From positions 13,085,194-13,149,193 of the forward strand of contig NC_135552.1 in the NCBI RefSeq assembly GCF_964340395.1: a DNA stretch of 64,000 bases, read 5' to 3'. This DNA is from Glandiceps talaboti (lineage: Eukaryota; Hemichordata; Enteropneusta; Spengelidae). Positions 39,879 to 45,800 of the stretch are shown here, one piece after another (position 1 is the stretch's first letter; every line of letters begins with the position of its first letter). Under the pieces are notes generated by a model that had not been told where the DNA came from, did no database searches, and saw only the letters and a program-made list of their open reading frames with translations. Position numbers and translations under genes: made by a program.

Positions 39879-42800
39879 TTTGTGTCTGTGTATGTGCATG
39901 TATGTATGTATGCTACATATGAACATATGTATGTTTGTCGTTATACAAGAATACTCTCTTACAATATATTTCCAAAGAAAAGTAACTGCTTTGGAATTGT
40001 CTTTTTAATTGTCTTTGCAAGTTTTTGAATAATCTATCTTCTTCTGTTTGTACAGAGAGGGTAGTTATTAAGGATAATGAAGTAGGTGTGACGTCAACGT
40101 TAAGTTTGAATGGTCGTCTTTTCATTGCTAGCAGAGAACACCTCGATGCCTTGGTAAGAATTGTTTAAGAAATATTGTCAAAAATATTGGTGTTGTAATG
40201 TACATGTACAGTTATCTCATATGATGTAATCCCATGTAATAACTTCCATTTTTGTCTATGAAATGTGGCCATGGATTCCTTTGAATATGAATTTACAGAA
40301 TTTTCTGGTTGTGAAATTTACATGGAATCTTTTGAATATGAATTTACAGATTTATCTGGTCGTGAAATTTTTGGAGAGTGGACAAATAGAAATGTCAAAA
40401 CATAAAAGTTGTTGTATTTGTATAACACCAAACTTGGTTGTCAATGTCAATTTGATTTACAATACATACAATGTCAGCAAGTCAGCTATCAGGAAGCTAA
40501 GACAGTCAATGTAATATGTTGATATACGCTAGCAACAGACATTGATGTCATTTATATTCACAGTAGGGTAGTATCTCTGCTTTCTTCAAATGATTGCACA
40601 TTCAACATCATTCAGTGTTAACACTATCTTGATTACAGGGTGATTATATCCACATAACCAAGGTGCTGCTATCATCTTCTTGTATAATATACCAAGTTGA
40701 AAATTTCAGCTTAATTTGTCTATCTTAGTTAAATAGAAGACTGCTTTCAATAATATTATATGGTGATACTTAAACTTGTTTATTTTCTTACCATTAGAAG
40801 TAATTGCAAACAGAAGATCAAAACCTGATTCCACAAACATTCACCAAATTATCTGTCTTTTGTTTTAATCTATAGACACCTCTACCAGAGCAAGAAGGGC
40901 CAACGCAAGGCACAAGTATAGTTTTTGAGTTGATGAGTACGAAAGAAGTTGCCTATCAGATGACATTGTATGACTGGGAACTTCTCAACTGTGTACATGA
41001 GGTATGTGACCAAGTTTAATCTTTCCATACTTTCCTAATACAACTATTTGATCAAAATTAATGTCTTTCTGAAAATATTTTATTCATTTTCTGTTCATTT
41101 TAGACCAAAATCTTAGAGTAAACTGTAATGAATTAATGTCAAAATTGTGTTAAAAATGCAAGCTTTCAAAATGTTTTTCTGAAAGTTTTTTGATCAATTA
41201 TTTTTTGAATTCTTTTGCATAATGTCACAGTTGTAGGTTATTCTCTTGTCGGTATCACAAAGTGAACCACCTAAATTGTGATATTATTATTTCAGTATGT
41301 GTAGATTATGGTGAAAAATTATTAAGATATCTCTATATGTAGCCTAATGTTGACATGTTTTTTTTACAAAATAGTACAAAAATACTCCACACAAACAATA
41401 TTAAGGCAATCAGTATAAGTGACTCACTTCCTACAAAATTTTAAACAATATTACTAAAATCGTGACTAATTGGTTGTTTAAAAAAACATAATTTTGCCAG
41501 AATTAGTGACTGTATTTCCTGTCAAAATTATACTTAGTACCAAAGAGACTTCCCATACAAAATTATAATTTGTTTCAATTTTTAACAACATGTCGTGACT
41601 AAGAGATTATGAATAATAAAAGTGCACTCCTTACAGAGATGAGAAGACTAAATAGAATATTCCCACGCAAATTAAATTAAATTAGAATCAAAATAACAGG
41701 AACAAACCCTACTATGAACAAAATAATATTAAAAATACGTAAGATAAAATTGATTACAATTTGCTAATTCTGTACTAATTTTTAAACTAATTGAACAACA
41801 GGAAGAAAGATTATTTTAATAAGAATTATACCAGTCAAAGAAGTCAGCAAAAATCTCAGCCAAAGGTTTTCTTGAAATGCCAATATAAAGCAGCTTTGAT
41901 AAAACTGTCAGGGCTATCACTTGATCTCAGGTAGAATTTAGAATGTACCATGCACTTTTTACTTGCACATTAGTCGTTATTTTATTTAATAAAGCAGCTT
42001 TGATAAAACTGTCAGGGCTATCACTTGATCTCAGGTAGAATTTAGAATGTACCATGCACTTTTTACTTGCACATTAGTCGTTATTTTATTTAATAATTTA
42101 TTTTAATTATAATTTATACATAACTTTATACTCAAGCCTGGAATTTGTTCCTGTTTAGGTAAAGCTTACTAGATGTGGAAAGCTATTTTATAGACAGTGA
42201 CATGTGTCGATTACCTTCATTTTGTCCAGGGTGTCCAAGATTACACAAGGTTTTAAAATTAAGCACTGGAAACTGGAACTTTATATGTAAGCTATACAGT
42301 AGAATAGAACTTTGTTTACCTCTCCAACCAATAAGCTTTAGTTTGAGATTAACATTTGCTGATTTCCTCATTTAGGTGCTTGCTTATAAAGACATTAGCA
42401 AAGCACATGTTCAGAGCCTTAGTGTACTTCATTCCAAGCAGTGGTGAGCATATTAGACTAGAGTGTTCCTGGCAAGTTGTGCCGAGCCAAATTATAAGTG
42501 TTAGAGTTTGGTAACTTTTCATGAGGATGGTGTTGAGTATAAATGTACATATAGGTACTCACATGTCATTTGCTCCCAAGTAGGAGCCTAGAAACATGAA
42601 TGCAACCTGTACTTCACTTTACATACAAAGAACTCATTCTTAAAGTGCTCTAAAGATGAACACAACACATTGATGTATAATAATACTACTAGAATTAAAC
42701 CTTTAAAGGTATTTTCAAATCAATGGTTTTAATTAAGTCATAAGTCGACTGTTAATGTGCTTCTTATCAAAGTTGTATTAGGAACATTAGAAACTTCATA

Positions 42801-45800
42801 AATAGAATTAGGACATTGATTAATTCATTAACAATTTGACAAGTCAAAGACAATGCCAAGTTTAGTTATCATCTCAAGGTTATGTGAATAAAGGTATTTT
42901 GAATTCAAAGTTTTAAATCAAATTTGGATTTCATCCAACGAGATTTCTCACAGAATTACAGGCATATATTATAGCAACTTAATTGAGCAGAGAGAAATAT
43001 ATTTACCATCTGCATGGCAATTCAACTTTTTAGTATTTAGCTCATGATCTGTCTTAGTCAATGATCCTGTTTAATAATAAATTCCATATTTATAGTTGAT
43101 GTCAAGGTGGCGTCATGATCTGCTGATTATAGATGTTACTTAGTTTGATGGATAGGTATTTCAGTGCTGCCCATCTCTGTTGGTCTGTAGGTTGTAACAT
43201 CTGATGTTGATAGATGTCTGATGATGTAAAAACTTCGTGCTATTACCATAGATCAACAATTGTATATAAATATTTCTAAAATTATCTTTATTGTGTTTCA
43301 GTATGAGTTGATCTATCACACATTTGGACGCCATAAATTTGGTAAGATCACATGTAACTTGGAGATGTTATTGAGAAGATTTAATGAAGTCCAATTTTGG
43401 GTGGTAACTGAAATGTGCCTTACAAATACGCTTGGCAAGAGAGTACAACTCTTACGTAAATTCATCAAGATTGCTGCTTAGTAAGTATTGAAGTAATATG
43501 TGATGTTTTTATTTTCATGTTGTTTTTAGTACATGCTTAGCACATGTATTTTCATGTCGTTTTTAGTACATGTTTAGTACATTTATTTTGTGTTGTTTTT
43601 AGAACATACATATATTTATTCTTCATATTACAGTTCCTTATGAATGGTTGGCCTATTTTGATGTAGCTGCTTATTAAATGAGCTATATAGATGAACTTGC
43701 TCTGTCTTTTTATCATAATTGCACATTGTTGTTTGATGCAGTTTCTATATTTGTTACTGCTAGTAGTCATACCATTGTATTGTAGCCCATCAGGAGTAGG
43801 GATGTGGTGGGGTGTGAAGGCTGCCATGGCATCCAGGTGTCTAAGAATTGGTTCATACATTTATTTATTGGTTCTGTTCATTCATATGTATGAATGCGTT
43901 ATGTCCATTCATATGCATAATTATATATTGTTCTGCCCATTATATATAGATGTATGAACTGGTTCATACCATTCCTCTGTTTATGAATTTAGTCTGCTTG
44001 CTAGATTGTGCATACATGTTAGAAGGTATGGAAGACACAGAGTGATTCAGATCTGTATCATGGAATAACCTTCAAGATAACTGTAAATGTATTTTGAAGT
44101 CACTCATTTGTATACAGTGTGAGACTCCAATAGGGAACTTGCAAACCCGCCATCTTGAATATCCTGAATGTTGCATCATGGGAAATATGATAAATATGAA
44201 TCAATCAGTATTGTAAACAATCATGTTACCCTGACCATTGTAGAAGGTTTATTTTATCAATTGCTTAGGATTAGGTATTGCGATAACTATAGATAATCTC
44301 ATAATCCTTTGCATCTGAGCATGCTCAGTCTGGATTGCAAGTTTTGTATTGAGTAACCCTTCTTTCTTATATTTCAGCTGTAAAGAATACAAGAATATGA
44401 ACTGTTTCTTTGCCATAGTAATGGGACTAAGTAATATCGCTGTTAGTCGACTTTCACAGACATGGGAGGTAGGCTGATATACATATTTACTGTACTTTTT
44501 CAATGTTGAGCTTTCCTGTATGACTCAGAAAAAAAAAACACTCAGATGTAACTAAGACAATACATTCATCCAAGAAAATAAAAACGCTAGAAACATTTTT
44601 GGGAATGGGTGTAATGAAATAGGTAAATGGTTGACTTTAGTAATTCATTTCGTTAAGAAAGTTGAGTTTCATTACTGAATGAATTTAGAAGGGTTGTAGT
44701 TTAATTATAACATTAAACATTTCAAATAGATTAGAATATGTATGAATATCTGTACCTCTATCAAGCAGCAATAAATTTGCCAAGTTTGTGTGCAGAAAAT
44801 TGCTTTTCCTCTACATTGATTATGTATAATAGTAAAGCTATTATTCATATTAATTGTGTAATTTAATACTTTCAACATAACTGAATTATTACAAAAAAAA
44901 ATTAATTAAATTTCTTTTTTCAAAATTGAGACTTAATTGTATTATTTATTCAATTTTTTCAGAAATTACCAAGCAAATTCAAGAGAATGTTTGCAGAGTT
45001 TGAGACAACTCTGGATCCGTCTCGTAATCACCGTGTTTATCGTCTGGAGGTAGCTAAGATGCAGCCACCAATCATTCCTTTTATGCCATTGTTAATGAAA
45101 GATATGACGTTCACTCATGAAGGCAATAAAACATACTTTGATGGATTGGTCAATTTTGAAAAAATGGTAAGTGCATTTTTATTCACAAAACCTCAACAAA
45201 ACAGAGTGTAAATCACTAGAGCCATCTGAACCCTATTTAACCATAACTCATCAGAGCCATTAGAAAAGTATGTAAGTTAACTCATTAGAACCATCAGAAA
45301 TGTATATAAACTAACTTATGAGATCTATCAGTACAGAATGTAAATTTGACTGAAGCTAAGAGCCATGAGAATAGTATGGAAGCTATCTCATCAGAGCCAT
45401 TAGAATAGTATGGAAGCTAACTCATCAGAGCCATGAGAATAGTATGGAAGCTAACTCATCAGAGCCATGAGAATAGTATGGAAGTTAACTCATGAGAGCA
45501 ATTAGAATAGTGTGGAAGCTAAACTCAATAGAGCCATTAGAACAGTTTGGAAGTTAGCTCATCAGAGTGACTAGGATAGTATGGAAGCTAACTCAGCACA
45601 GCTCATGTATTCTTTTTATCAATGAATATTATGTTAAAAAATAGATTCATGTATTGTACAATTGTGAATATGATTCTTTTACGCTCTAAATACTACTTCA
45701 ATCTATTACTCTCACTACTACTATGATGACTACTACTACTACATCACCACCACCACTACTGTCACTACTACTACGACTACTACTATTACTACTACTACTA

